From Woeseiaceae bacterium (GTDB lineage: Bacteria; Pseudomonadota; Gammaproteobacteria; Steroidobacterales; Woeseiaceae), in contig JALHUQ010000117.1 in the NCBI GenBank assembly GCA_022866645.1, positions 1 through 20,694 on the forward strand: 20,694 bases of DNA, written 5' to 3'. Position numbers and translations under genes: made by a program. The notes under the pieces were generated by a model, which saw only the letters and a program-made list of their open reading frames with translations, had not been told where the DNA came from and did not search any database. How positions within the stretch are numbered: the stretch's first letter is position 1; every line of letters starts with the position of its first letter. Positions 1 through 6,916 of the stretch are shown here, piece after piece.

Positions 1-381
1 GAGGCAGCGGTATTTTGCTTCCTGCCTGACATCACCGGATGAGCCGGATGGCAAATACAGGGACACCACACTGATCCCGCCTAACTGCACTTCAAGGTAA
101 CGCCCTTCATTGTCGAATTCCGGGTCGCCGTAACCGCGTATCACCCGGGTTGGTTTATGGCGCGTGTAAATCGCCGTTCCGCTATAGCCCTTTTTCTCGG
201 CATCTTCGTAATAACAGTGATAGTCACGCGGCGAAAAAATCGCATCGCTCAGTTGATCGGCCTGCGCTTTGGTTTCCTGAATGCAAACCACATCGGCATT
301 CTGTTTGGCCATCCAATCGAAAAAACCCTTGCGAGCCGCCGACCGGATGCCGTTGGCATTGAGACTGATAACGCGAAACAA
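1..381 (-). CDS. xthA: Exodeoxyribonuclease III / Crc-family protein (5' part only)
   Basis: This is the N-terminal 127 residues of an endonuclease/exonuclease/phosphatase-fold protein; the rest lies beyond the left edge. Family members are about 255-270 residues and cut DNA at abasic sites in base excision repair. Visible motifs are LNANGIRS with metal-site Asn8, IQETKA with the metal-binding Glu36, and YLPSGSSGD. The start is TTG at 379-381: an in-frame TGA lies just upstream, and AGGAG sits about 7 bases before the TTG. The gene is divergent from pyrE with a 93-bp spacer. In Pseudomonas this place is held by crc, a paralogue that lost nuclease residues (Gln-Asp-Thr instead of Gln-Glu-Thr, from memory). 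Glu36 is intact here, so an active nuclease is favoured, although the catalytic Asp and His of the C-terminal half are not visible. Confidence 0.9.
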   Translation of the reverse strand, partial: MFRVISLNANGIRSAARKGFFDWMAKQNADVVCIQETKAQADQLSDAIFSPRDYHCYYEDAEKKGYSGTAIYTRHKPTRVIRGYGDPEFDNEGRYLEVQLGGISVVSLYLPSGSSGDVRQEAKYRCL

Positions 382-474
382 ACTACCACTCCTGTGTCAT
401 ACTCCGATCCGAATTTGAACCGACCGCGGTCATCATACAGTAGCGCCCGGGAAGGCCAAGGACAGACAAGCAAG

Positions 475-1122
475 ATGCGAGGATACAAGCGAGAGTTCAT
501 CGAACTGGCACTCGAACTCGGCGTACTTCAGTTCGGCGAATTTACCCTCAAGTCCGGCCGGGTCAGCCCGTATTTTTTTAACGCCGGCCTCTTCAGCACC
601 GGCTACGCGGCCGCAAAACTCGGTCGATTTTATGCAGACGCCATCGCTGAATCCGACATCCGTTTCGACATGCTGTTCGGGCCCGCTTACAAGGGCATTC
701 CTCTGGCGACGCTCGCGGCGGCCTCTCTGGCCGAGCAACACGACATTGACGTCCCGTACTCATTTAACCGAAAGGAAGCCAAGGCGCATGGCGAGGGCGG
801 TAGTGTCGTCGGCGCACAGTTGTCCGGGCGAGTGCTGATTGTCGACGACGTCATCACCGCCGGCACGGCCGTTCGCGAGGCGTATCAAATCATTTCCTCG
901 GCCGGCGCCGAAGTGGCCGGCCTCGTTATTTCCCTTGATCGACAGGAGCGCGGCACGGGGCCGTATTCTGCGGTTCAGGAGTTGAAGCAATCGCTGGGAA
1001 TTCCAGTGATCAGCATCGTCCAGCTCGACGATTTGATAGACATACTTGAAGAATCAAGCGAGTACGAAGCGTTCCTTGAACCCGTACTTAGCTATCGCAA
1101 GCAATACGGTGTAATCGCTTAA
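475..1122 (+). CDS. pyrE: Orotate phosphoribosyltransferase
   Basis: PyrE is a cytoplasmic enzyme of de novo pyrimidine synthesis that joins orotate to PRPP, giving orotidine 5'-monophosphate and pyrophosphate. The 215-residue product matches the usual 213 or so. TLKSGR near residues 24-29 and FGPAYKGIPLA at 68-78 are substrate-site segments. NRKEAKAHGEGG at 98-109 is the flexible catalytic loop, and VLIVDDVITAGTA at 120-132 is the PRPP-binding signature. The reading frame is open 318 bases further upstream, but that part is the antisense of the exonuclease gene. ATG 475 gives a normal N terminus (MRGYKREFIELAL) and is chosen. An AAGGA lies rather far upstream, so the ribosome site is weak. 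No attenuator-like terminator is visible in the short leader. Confidence 0.96.
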   Translation: MRGYKREFIELALELGVLQFGEFTLKSGRVSPYFFNAGLFSTGYAAAKLGRFYADAIAESDIRFDMLFGPAYKGIPLATLAAASLAEQHDIDVPYSFNRKEAKAHGEGGSVVGAQLSGRVLIVDDVITAGTAVREAYQIISSAGAEVAGLVISLDRQERGTGPYSAVQELKQSLGIPVISIVQLDDLIDILEESSEYEAFLEPVLSYRKQYGVIA

Positions 1123-1236
1123 GTACTTGAATTATTGGGTTTTGAGACCCGTTTACAGAATCGCGGCAAGACACTAAGCTGCAATAACGAGAACCAGTCC
1201 CCATTTCGGGGCGAGACATGGTGGCATATTCAGCCT

Positions 1237-1863
1237 ATGAGAAAATTATTCTACATCGGTGTATTGGCGTTTTTGGCGCCCTTCGTCGTTCAGGCGGACG
1301 AAACCAAATATTATCGGTGGGTCGATGCCGAGGGCAATGTTCACTACGGCGACAGCATTCCAGCTGAATACGCCGAATACCCGAAGCAGGTACTGAATGA
1401 CCACGGCATCACCGTTGACAGTCTCGCGGGCAAGAAATCCGAAGAAGAGCTCGAGGCCGAGAATCGAGCCAAAGAGGTTCGGGTAGCTCAGGAACTACAA
1501 CAACGTGCAGATCAGGCCTTACTCGCAACTTACCTGTCGGTCGAAGAAATCCTGATGCATCGCGACCGTCGGGTAGAGCTATTCCAGGCACAATCACGAG
1601 TGACCGAGTTGTATCTCAGCAACCTCAGCCGCAGGTTAGAGGTGCTGCGCGCAGAGGCCGCAAACTACCAGCCTTACAGCGAAAACTCCGAGGCGCCGAT
1701 GATCCCTCGGGAACTGGCCGACGATTTACGGGAAACCAAAGAGACGATCGAGCGCCACCAAACGAATTTGAAGAAATTCCGGGCTGACGAGCAACAAATT
1801 ATCACTCGTTTTGCCGGCGATATTTCGCGCTTTAAAATCCTCAAGGGCATCGAAGAAAACTAA
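1237..1863 (+). CDS. Secreted DUF4124-domain protein with coiled coil
   Basis: The product has 208 residues. An N-terminal signal peptide (MRKLFYIGVLAFLAPFVVQA, likely cut before Asp21) is followed by a DUF4124 domain at about 22-60, recognisable from YYRWVDAEGNVHYGDSIP. The remainder (about 65-205) is rich in Glu, Arg, Gln and Leu and probably forms a long coiled coil, so an envelope location is expected. The function of DUF4124 is not known. ATG 1237 is chosen over the in-frame codon at 1135 because it places the signal peptide at the terminus. The gene ends two bases before the stop codon of the convergent dut, with no terminator between them. It occupies the position between pyrE and dut that holds slmA in enterics but is unrelated to SlmA. 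Confidence 0.8.
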   Translation: MRKLFYIGVLAFLAPFVVQADETKYYRWVDAEGNVHYGDSIPAEYAEYPKQVLNDHGITVDSLAGKKSEEELEAENRAKEVRVAQELQQRADQALLATYLSVEEILMHRDRRVELFQAQSRVTELYLSNLSRRLEVLRAEAANYQPYSENSEAPMIPRELADDLRETKETIERHQTNLKKFRADEQQIITRFAGDISRFKILKGIEEN

Positions 1864-1865
1864 CC

Positions 1866-2321
1866 TCAGTCTTTGCCCGAGTGACCGAATCCTCCGGCGC
1901 CTCTATCACTGACATCAAACTCTTCAACGACCCTGAGCTCAACCTGCAACACGGGCACGAAAACCATTTGTGCGATTCTTTCGCCGGGCTGCACTTCGTA
2001 GCTCGTCGCGCTGCGATTCCAGCAGGAAATAAATACCTGGCCCTGATAGTCCGAATCAATCAGCCCCGTCAGGTTACCCAGCACCAGGCCATGTTTGTGA
2101 CCGAGACCGGAGCGTGGCAACAAGACGGCAGCCACCGACGGATCCGATACATGAATCGCCAGTCCGGTCGGAACCAGCACGGTCTCGCCGGGGGATACCG
2201 TCAGCGGCTCGTCTATGCAGGCACGCATATCCATACCCGCAGACCCACCGGTAGCGTAGTGAGGCAAAGGAATCGAGTTCCCGATCCGTGGATCGAGTAT
2301 TTTCAGTTCTATGGATCGCAA
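1866..2321 (-). CDS. dut: Deoxyuridine 5'-triphosphate nucleotidohydrolase (dUTPase)
   Basis: Dut hydrolyses dUTP to dUMP and pyrophosphate, keeping uracil out of DNA and supplying thymidylate synthesis. It normally works as a homotrimer. At 151 residues it has the standard bacterial length, and all five trimeric dUTPase motifs are present: GGSAGMDMRA (25-34), PRSGLG (69-74), GNLTGLIDSDYQGQ (82-95, with the catalytic Asp), GERIAQMVF (113-121) and RGAGGFGHSG (140-149). The last has His-Ser where Ser-Thr is common. The gene lies 12 bases downstream of coaBC on the same strand and is almost certainly co-transcribed with it, the conserved gammaproteobacterial arrangement. Confidence 0.97.
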   Translation of the reverse strand: MRSIELKILDPRIGNSIPLPHYATGGSAGMDMRACIDEPLTVSPGETVLVPTGLAIHVSDPSVAAVLLPRSGLGHKHGLVLGNLTGLIDSDYQGQVFISCWNRSATSYEVQPGERIAQMVFVPVLQVELRVVEEFDVSDRGAGGFGHSGKD

Positions 2322-2333
2322 GGCTTGGGTCCT

Positions 2334-3569
2334 TCAGTCGATGTTTGATCTGACCGTTAATCCGGGTTGGGTTTCAGAACCGCGGGCAGCATAAAAATGT
2401 TTGGCTGCAAGCTCAATCAAATGACGAGCAAGGTCGACCTTTGAAGAATTTGGAAAACTCCGCTCGCCTCCGCGCCACAACACGGTCGCCGCATTATCGT
2501 CGCGGTCAAACCCACAGTCCTTTCCAACACGATTCGCCACAATCATGTCGAGCTTCTTCTTTTCGAGTTTTCCGCGGGCATAGTCGATGACGTTTTCTGT
2601 TTCCGCTGCAAATCCAACCGTAAACGGCGCGCCGTCAAGAGCGGCGACCGACGCAAGAATATCCGGACAACGCACCAGATGCAGGTTCATTGCTTCATCA
2701 TTCTTTTTTATTTTTTGATCGGCGAGATTCGCTGGCCGGTAGTCGGCGACTGCGGCAGCAGCGATGAATATATCGGCATCGGTGATTGCGTCATGCGTGG
2801 CTGTGTACATGTCCTCTGCCGACTCAACATTAACGATGTCTACGCCCGGAGGTGCCGAAATACTGACCGGGCCGCTGATCAGCACCACATCGGCACCTTG
2901 CGCGGCAGCGGCGCTGGCAATCGCATAGCCCATTTTTCCTGAGCTGCGGTTCGTGATGTAGCGGACCGGGTCTATCGCCTCACGAGTCGGGCCGGCCGTT
3001 ACGACGACTTTTCGTCCTTCCAGCAGTCCCTTGCCTTTTGCCCCGGTGATACTGAAGACCGTCGCCGCGATGGCATCCGGCTCGAGCATGCGCCCGGCCC
3101 CGGTTTCGCCGCAGGCCTGTGAGCCTATCCCCGGACCGAGTATGTGGATGCCGCGCTCTTCCAGTACCTGGCGGTTCGCTTGTGTCGCCGGATTACTCCA
3201 CATGACGTGGTTCATTGCGGGCGCAAGCGCGATCGGCGCTTCCGTAGCCAAACATATCGTGCTCAGGAGGTCCGGCGCTCCTCCGCTGACAATTCGGGCC
3301 ATGACTTCAGCCGTTGCCGGCGCGATCAGGACGACATCGGCCCATCGGGCCAGCTCAATGTGGCTCATCGCCGCCTCAGCCTCTTTGTCCCACAAATTGG
3401 ACCGTATCGGTCGACCCGAAACCGCCTGCAATGCCGTCTCAGTTACAAACTCCCCCGCCGAGGCCGTCATGACGATCTGAACCTCGGCCCCACGCTCACG
3501 CAGGCGACGGACCAGGTCGGGCGCTTTGTAGGCGGCAATGCCGCCGGTGATTCCGAGCACAACATTCAT
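2334..3569 (-). CDS. coaBC: Bifunctional phosphopantothenoylcysteine decarboxylase / phosphopantothenate-cysteine ligase
   Basis: CoaBC carries out two consecutive steps of coenzyme A synthesis: CTP-dependent joining of cysteine to 4'-phosphopantothenate, then FMN-dependent decarboxylation to 4'-phosphopantetheine. The 411-residue protein has both domains. CoaC (about 1-180) shows GITGGIAAYKA at the FMN site, the catalytic His70 in SHIELARWAD, PAMNHVMW around Asn120, and ACGETGAGRM with Cys153 in the substrate clamp. CoaB (about 185-400) shows VVVTAGPTREAIDPVRYITN, the NRSSGKMG loop with Asn207, and KIKK at 286-289, whose Lys is needed for ligase activity. It is first in a two-gene unit with dut and divergent from radC. 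CoaD, a later enzyme of the pathway, lies about 2.2 kb away. Confidence 0.97.
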   Translation of the reverse strand: MNVVLGITGGIAAYKAPDLVRRLRERGAEVQIVMTASAGEFVTETALQAVSGRPIRSNLWDKEAEAAMSHIELARWADVVLIAPATAEVMARIVSGGAPDLLSTICLATEAPIALAPAMNHVMWSNPATQANRQVLEERGIHILGPGIGSQACGETGAGRMLEPDAIAATVFSITGAKGKGLLEGRKVVVTAGPTREAIDPVRYITNRSSGKMGYAIASAAAAQGADVVLISGPVSISAPPGVDIVNVESAEDMYTATHDAITDADIFIAAAAVADYRPANLADQKIKKNDEAMNLHLVRCPDILASVAALDGAPFTVGFAAETENVIDYARGKLEKKKLDMIVANRVGKDCGFDRDDNAATVLWRGGERSFPNSSKVDLARHLIELAAKHFYAARGSETQPGLTVRSNID

Positions 3570-3673
3570 TGCGCAAGCTTAGCCCGCGGATGACGGCGAA
3601 TTCCAGTGAATCCGGGCATCTGCAGCAGATTGATTCGTTGTATCGACATAGCGTTCGACAGCAGCATCGATCA

Positions 3674-4294
3674 ATGAAAAACCGCAGGAACGGAGAAATT
3701 ACCGATGTCGAACTGCTGGCGGCTGTAATCAGCGTCAATGCGCCGGGTCAGGCGGCCGCGACTCAGTTACTGCATCGCTTCGGCGGCCTTAGGTCGCTTT
3801 TGCATGCCAGCAACGCTGATCTTCTGGATTGCGATGGTATCGGTCACGCTCGTCTCGCGGCCTTGCGAGCGATTCCTGAGCTCGCACGTCGCTATTTCGA
3901 GGAGTCTCTACCTTGCGGCGAGACGATTCGCAGCCCGGCCGATACGGAGCTCTTTCTAAAGGCGCGTATGCAACACCTTGACCACGAACTCTTCTGCTGC
4001 CTGTATCTCGATAACCGCCATCGTGTGCTCCGATTTGACGAGTTGTTTCGCGGCACCATCGATGGAACGTCAGTTTATCCCCGCGAAGTCGTAAAAGAGG
4101 CGCTTAGCGTGAATGCGGCAGCCGTCATTCTTGCCCACAATCACCCATCGGGCGTCGCAGAACCGAGCCAGGCCGACGAACGCATCACCCGACGATTAAA
4201 ATCCGCCCTTGAACTGGTCGACATTCGCCTGCTCGATCACTTGATCGTTGGTGAGGGAAAAGCGACGTCGCTGGCCAGCCGCGGTCTGCTGTAA
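3674..4294 (+). CDS. radC: RadC-family JAB/MPN-domain protein
   Basis: The 206-residue product has a helix-hairpin-helix region (CDGIGHARLAAL, about 53-64) and a C-terminal JAB/MPN domain with the full JAMM signature: HNHPSG at 155-160, then Ser165 and Asp168. RadC was once linked to DNA repair, but its true role is unsettled. The usual first segment, a PRERL-like motif before the conserved (S/T)D(A/V)ELLA, is missing here: the protein begins MKNRRNGEITDVELLA. In-frame ATGs at 3569 and 3590 lie further upstream but restore no such motif, and the 3569 codon falls at the start of the divergent coaBC. ATG 3674 is therefore the best start, although no good ribosome site precedes it. The position between coaBC and rpmB is the normal one. 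Confidence 0.9.
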   Translation: MKNRRNGEITDVELLAAVISVNAPGQAAATQLLHRFGGLRSLLHASNADLLDCDGIGHARLAALRAIPELARRYFEESLPCGETIRSPADTELFLKARMQHLDHELFCCLYLDNRHRVLRFDELFRGTIDGTSVYPREVVKEALSVNAAAVILAHNHPSGVAEPSQADERITRRLKSALELVDIRLLDHLIVGEGKATSLASRGLL

Positions 4295-4343
4295 TGGGCC
4301 CGTTCAAGGGTGCGAAAGAGCCCCTGTAGTGCGGCCTGGACGC

Positions 4344-4372
4344 TTGTATTGCACCGATGACGCTGGTATAAA
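4344..4372 (+). promoter_or_regulatory. Sigma-70 promoter of rpmB-rpmG
   Basis: TTGTAT (4344-4349) and TATAAA (4367-4372) are separated by exactly 17 bases, a near-consensus sigma-70 promoter. It lies in the 135-bp gap between radC and rpmB and would give a leader of about 50 bases before the rpmB start. No experimental start site is available, so the call rests on consensus match and position. Confidence 0.65.
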
Positions 4373-4429
4373 GTCACGCTCTCTGCCCGCAACTCGCAGG
4401 CAACTTTTAGTAAAATCAGAGACTTACCC

Positions 4430-4666
4430 ATGTCCAGAGTATGCCAAGTGACGGGGAAACGGCCGCAAACGGGCAATAACGTTTCTCACGCACACAATAA
4501 AACGCGTCGTCGCTTTCTGCCGAACCTCCAGAGCAAGCGCTTTTGGTTCGAAGCCGAGAATCGTTTCGTACGCCTGCGTATTTCGCACACAGGCCTCAAG
4601 AATATTGACAAGCACGGTATCGAGAAGGTCGTTGCCGACCTGAGAGCCGCCGGTCAAAAAGTTTAG
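4430..4666 (+). CDS. rpmB: 50S ribosomal protein L28
   Basis: This 78-residue basic protein is a component of the large ribosomal subunit. MSRVCQVTGKRPQTGNNVSH is the characteristic N terminus, followed by the conserved TRRRFLPNLQSKRFW, and the length is standard for bacterial L28. A strong promoter lies about 58 bases upstream, and rpmG follows after 18 bases, the near-universal L28-L33 pair in this class. Only two cysteines or fewer are seen and no zinc ribbon is evident, the common zinc-free form in Gammaproteobacteria. Confidence 0.98.
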   Translation: MSRVCQVTGKRPQTGNNVSHAHNKTRRRFLPNLQSKRFWFEAENRFVRLRISHTGLKNIDKHGIEKVVADLRAAGQKV

Positions 4667-4684
4667 CCACCGGAGAATAGAGCC

Positions 4685-4840
4685 ATGCGTGACAAAATCA
4701 AACTCGTCTCCAGCGCCGGATCCGGCCACTACTACACAGTGACGAAAAACAAAAAGCTTCATCCTGAAAAGATGGAGACCAAAAAGTACGATCCAACGAT
4801 TCGCAAGCACGTCATTTATAAAGAAGCGAAAATCAAATAG
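4685..4840 (+). CDS. rpmG: 50S ribosomal protein L33
   Basis: This 51-residue protein of the large ribosomal subunit starts MRDKIKLVSSAGSGHYYTV and ends with the invariant HVIYKEAKIK. It has no cysteine, so it is the zinc-independent (C-minus) form. The E. coli protein has a few more residues (MAKGI) at the front; no in-frame start here provides them. CGGAGAA about 9 bases before the ATG is a good ribosome site. It is the second and last gene of the rpmB-rpmG unit and is followed by a clear terminator. Confidence 0.97.
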   Translation: MRDKIKLVSSAGSGHYYTVTKNKKLHPEKMETKKYDPTIRKHVIYKEAKIK

Positions 4841-4886
4841 CTTGAGACCCGACTCTCCTCCCCCGGACGTCGGACAATCTCGCTAC

Positions 4887-4916
4887 GAAAAGCCCGGTTT
4901 CGCCGGGTTTTTTTTG
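4887..4916 (+). terminator. Rho-independent terminator after rpmG
   Basis: CCCGG and CCGGG pair around a TTTCG loop. The stem is extended by A-T and G-U pairs and is followed by a run of eight or more T. It lies about 50 bases after the rpmG stop and before mutM, so it closes the ribosomal protein unit. Confidence 0.88.
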
Positions 4917-4963
4917 CGCCGACAATCAGGTTGTTTCCATCGCCAACAAGGTCACAATAAGGG

Positions 4964-5776
4964 ATGCCTGAATTGCCTGAAGTTGAAACCAGCCGCCGCG
5001 GCATCGAGCCACATATCGTCGATACGCGCGTCACCCGCGTCATTATTCGCAATCGCCGACTGCGCTGGCCGGTCCCGAAAACGGTTGATCGAAACCTGCC
5101 GGGAAGTTCCATAAGCTCGGTTACCCGCCGCGCCAAGTATCTGTTAATCAATACCAGCAACGGAACGGCTATTCTGCATCTTGGTATGTCCGGTAGTGTC
5201 TTTGTCGTAAATCACGACACACCTGCTGGAGTGCATGATCATGTCGATATCGATTTCGACTCCGGCAAGACATTGCGGTTTCGCGATCCGCGTCGTTTCG
5301 GGTCCTTGCACTGGAGTAAAACACCGCTGCAGCACAAGCTGCTGATATCACTCGGGCCCGAACCGCTCGACGATGAGTTTGACGCCCGGTATTTATGGGA
5401 ACAAGCGCGTGGCCGACGAGTGAGCATCAAGCAGTTCATCATGGATGCTCATATTGTTGTTGGCGTTGGCAACATCTATGCGAGCGAAGCCTTATACAGG
5501 GCGGGCATCAACCCACGCCGCGCCGCGGGCCGCGTTGCCTTGCAGCGCTACGACACACTGGTCACTGCTATCAAGGAGGTCCTGTCGAGTGCGATTAAAG
5601 CCGGTGGCACGACTTTACGAGATTTTTATGGCGGCGATGGAGAGGCTGGTTACTTTCAGCAAAAGCTCGAAGCCTACGGTCGGGAGGGCGAGCCTTGCAG
5701 GCAATGCGATACGCCGATAAGCGCTATCGTGCAGGGGCAACGGTCGACCTTCTATTGCAGAAAGTGCCAGACCTGA
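4964..5776 (+). CDS. mutM: Formamidopyrimidine-DNA glycosylase
   Basis: MutM (Fpg) removes 8-oxoguanine and other oxidised purines from DNA and nicks the strand by beta,delta-elimination. The 270-residue product has every hallmark: MPELPEVE at the N terminus, where Pro2 is the Schiff-base nucleophile and Glu3 is catalytic, Lys58 in the RRAKYLL segment, and LHLGMSGS. The C-terminal zinc finger has cysteines at 245, 248, 265 and 268. Pro2 must follow the initiator Met, which fixes the start at 4964. GGG directly abuts the ATG, and AAGG lies 12 bases upstream, so the ribosome site is poorly spaced. Its TGA stop directly abuts the stop codon of the convergent coaD. Confidence 0.98.
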   Translation: MPELPEVETSRRGIEPHIVDTRVTRVIIRNRRLRWPVPKTVDRNLPGSSISSVTRRAKYLLINTSNGTAILHLGMSGSVFVVNHDTPAGVHDHVDIDFDSGKTLRFRDPRRFGSLHWSKTPLQHKLLISLGPEPLDDEFDARYLWEQARGRRVSIKQFIMDAHIVVGVGNIYASEALYRAGINPRRAAGRVALQRYDTLVTAIKEVLSSAIKAGGTTLRDFYGGDGEAGYFQQKLEAYGREGEPCRQCDTPISAIVQGQRSTFYCRKCQT

Positions 5777-6265
5777 TCAGGTGCGGCCGCAACGCTCAAG
5801 TAGCGCCAGCTTGACCTTTGGCGATACGAACTCGGTAACATCGCCGCCAAGCGAGGCGACTTCCCGCACCAGTGTTGACGATATGAACGAGTACTTGTCC
5901 GTGGGTGTCAGGAAAACAGTTTCCACTTCATTCGTTAAATGTCGGTTCATGTTCGCAAGCTGAAACTCGTATTCGAAATCGGATACGGCACGCAACCCCC
6001 GAACTATCACTGCCAGCCCGTTCTCACGCGCGAAGTCGACCGTCAGGCCCTCGTATCCCTTGACTTCGATATTGTCGAGATCGATTAACGCTCCTTGCGC
6101 GAGTTCCACTCGTTCAGTGAAAGTAAACATCGGCGCTTTGCTGCCGGTGTTTGCTGCGACGGCGACCACCACTCTATCGTAGAGGCGTGCCGCACGACGT
6201 ACGAGATCCTCATGACCTAAGGTGATCGGATCAAACGTACCTGGATACATCGCAGAAACTGTCAT
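5777..6265 (-). CDS. coaD: Phosphopantetheine adenylyltransferase
   Basis: CoaD transfers AMP from ATP to 4'-phosphopantetheine to form dephospho-CoA, the penultimate step of CoA synthesis. It is a nucleotidyltransferase of 162 residues, the usual size. MYPGTFDPITLGH at 6-18 contains the TxGH nucleotide motif, and ISSTLVREVA near the C terminus is the second family signature. The frame is open 51 bases further upstream, but ATG 6265, with a GGGGGAG ribosome site about 9 bases before it, puts the conserved motif at the expected position. It lies 16 bases downstream of rsmD on the same strand, so an rsmD-coaD operon is likely, and it is convergent with mutM with no spacer. Confidence 0.97.
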   Translation of the reverse strand: MTVSAMYPGTFDPITLGHEDLVRRAARLYDRVVVAVAANTGSKAPMFTFTERVELAQGALIDLDNIEVKGYEGLTVDFARENGLAVIVRGLRAVSDFEYEFQLANMNRHLTNEVETVFLTPTDKYSFISSTLVREVASLGGDVTEFVSPKVKLALLERCGRT

Positions 6266-6281
6266 GTGACTCGACTCCCCC

Positions 6282-6875
6282 TCAGACCTCTGTTGTCGCA
6301 AGCATATAGCGAACATTGCCGGCGGTTCTATTCTTCAACATTTGCCAACCTTCCGGCAAACACACTTGCGGCTGTTTCTTGTCCGTCTCTATGTAAATTC
6401 TGGCGCCGGCGGCCAACCAACGCCGTTCGACCAATAGTCTACACAATTCATCGTGCAGAACCTCCGCAAAGGGCGGGTCAAGGAAGACGATATCGAATAG
6501 CTCTACATTTGACCCACCGAGGTACTGACGTGCATCGAGGTTGCGAACCTCGGCGCCCGTCGTCTCCAGCGACGCAATATTGGCCATAAGGGCCTTCGTC
6601 GCAAGCGGCGAGCGCTCAACAAGTACCGCTCGCGATGCTCCTCTCGACAAGGCCTCAAGGCCAAGGGCACCCGTGCCGGCACACAAATCCAGACATCGAG
6701 CGCCGCGGATCCGGGGCGCCAGCCAGTTAAACAAGGTTTCACGGATGCGCTCCGACGTTGGCCTTAGTCCGGGCACGTCGGCAATCTGCAAAAGACGACT
6801 GCGCCAGATTCCCGCTACAATGCGTAGCTGTCCCGCCGGGGATTTTTTCTTGCCTGTTGTTTTCTTAGCGGCCAA
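6282..6875 (-). CDS. rsmD: 16S rRNA (guanine-966-N2)-methyltransferase
   Basis: RsmD methylates N2 of G966 in helix 31 of 16S rRNA, using S-adenosylmethionine, late in small-subunit assembly. The 197-residue protein has a lysine-rich start, then LRIVAGIWRSR and LRPTSERIRETLFNWL, which are typical of RsmD. The SAM-binding motif DLCAGTGALGLEALSRGA begins at residue 63, and the catalytic DPPF is at 133-136. It is divergent from ftsY with only 41 bases between, the same arrangement as in E. coli, so the two promoters must be packed closely or overlap coding sequence. Confidence 0.96.
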   Translation of the reverse strand: MAAKKTTGKKKSPAGQLRIVAGIWRSRLLQIADVPGLRPTSERIRETLFNWLAPRIRGARCLDLCAGTGALGLEALSRGASRAVLVERSPLATKALMANIASLETTGAEVRNLDARQYLGGSNVELFDIVFLDPPFAEVLHDELCRLLVERRWLAAGARIYIETDKKQPQVCLPEGWQMLKNRTAGNVRYMLATTEV

Positions 6876-6916
6876 CGCCGTTACCGAATAAAGATGCCTG
6901 TGAAGAACGTATAGCG

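Noticed and set aside
157..474. In-frame N-terminal extension of pyrE by 106 codons
   Set aside because: It is antisense to the exonuclease gene, has no conserved residues, and PyrE has its normal length from ATG 475.
382..474. Promoter of pyrE from TTGAAC (415-420) and TACAGT (436-441)
   Set aside because: The spacer is only 15 bases, below the usual 16-18, and no alternative pair is convincing.
1195..1215. Small hairpin (CCCC-ATTTC-GGGG) between pyrE and the DUF4124 gene as a terminator
   Set aside because: The stem has only about four pairs and no T run follows on either strand.
1881..2348. Long plus-strand open frame opposite dut
   Set aside because: It lies almost wholly over dut in antisense, and its translation shows no domain or composition typical of a real protein.
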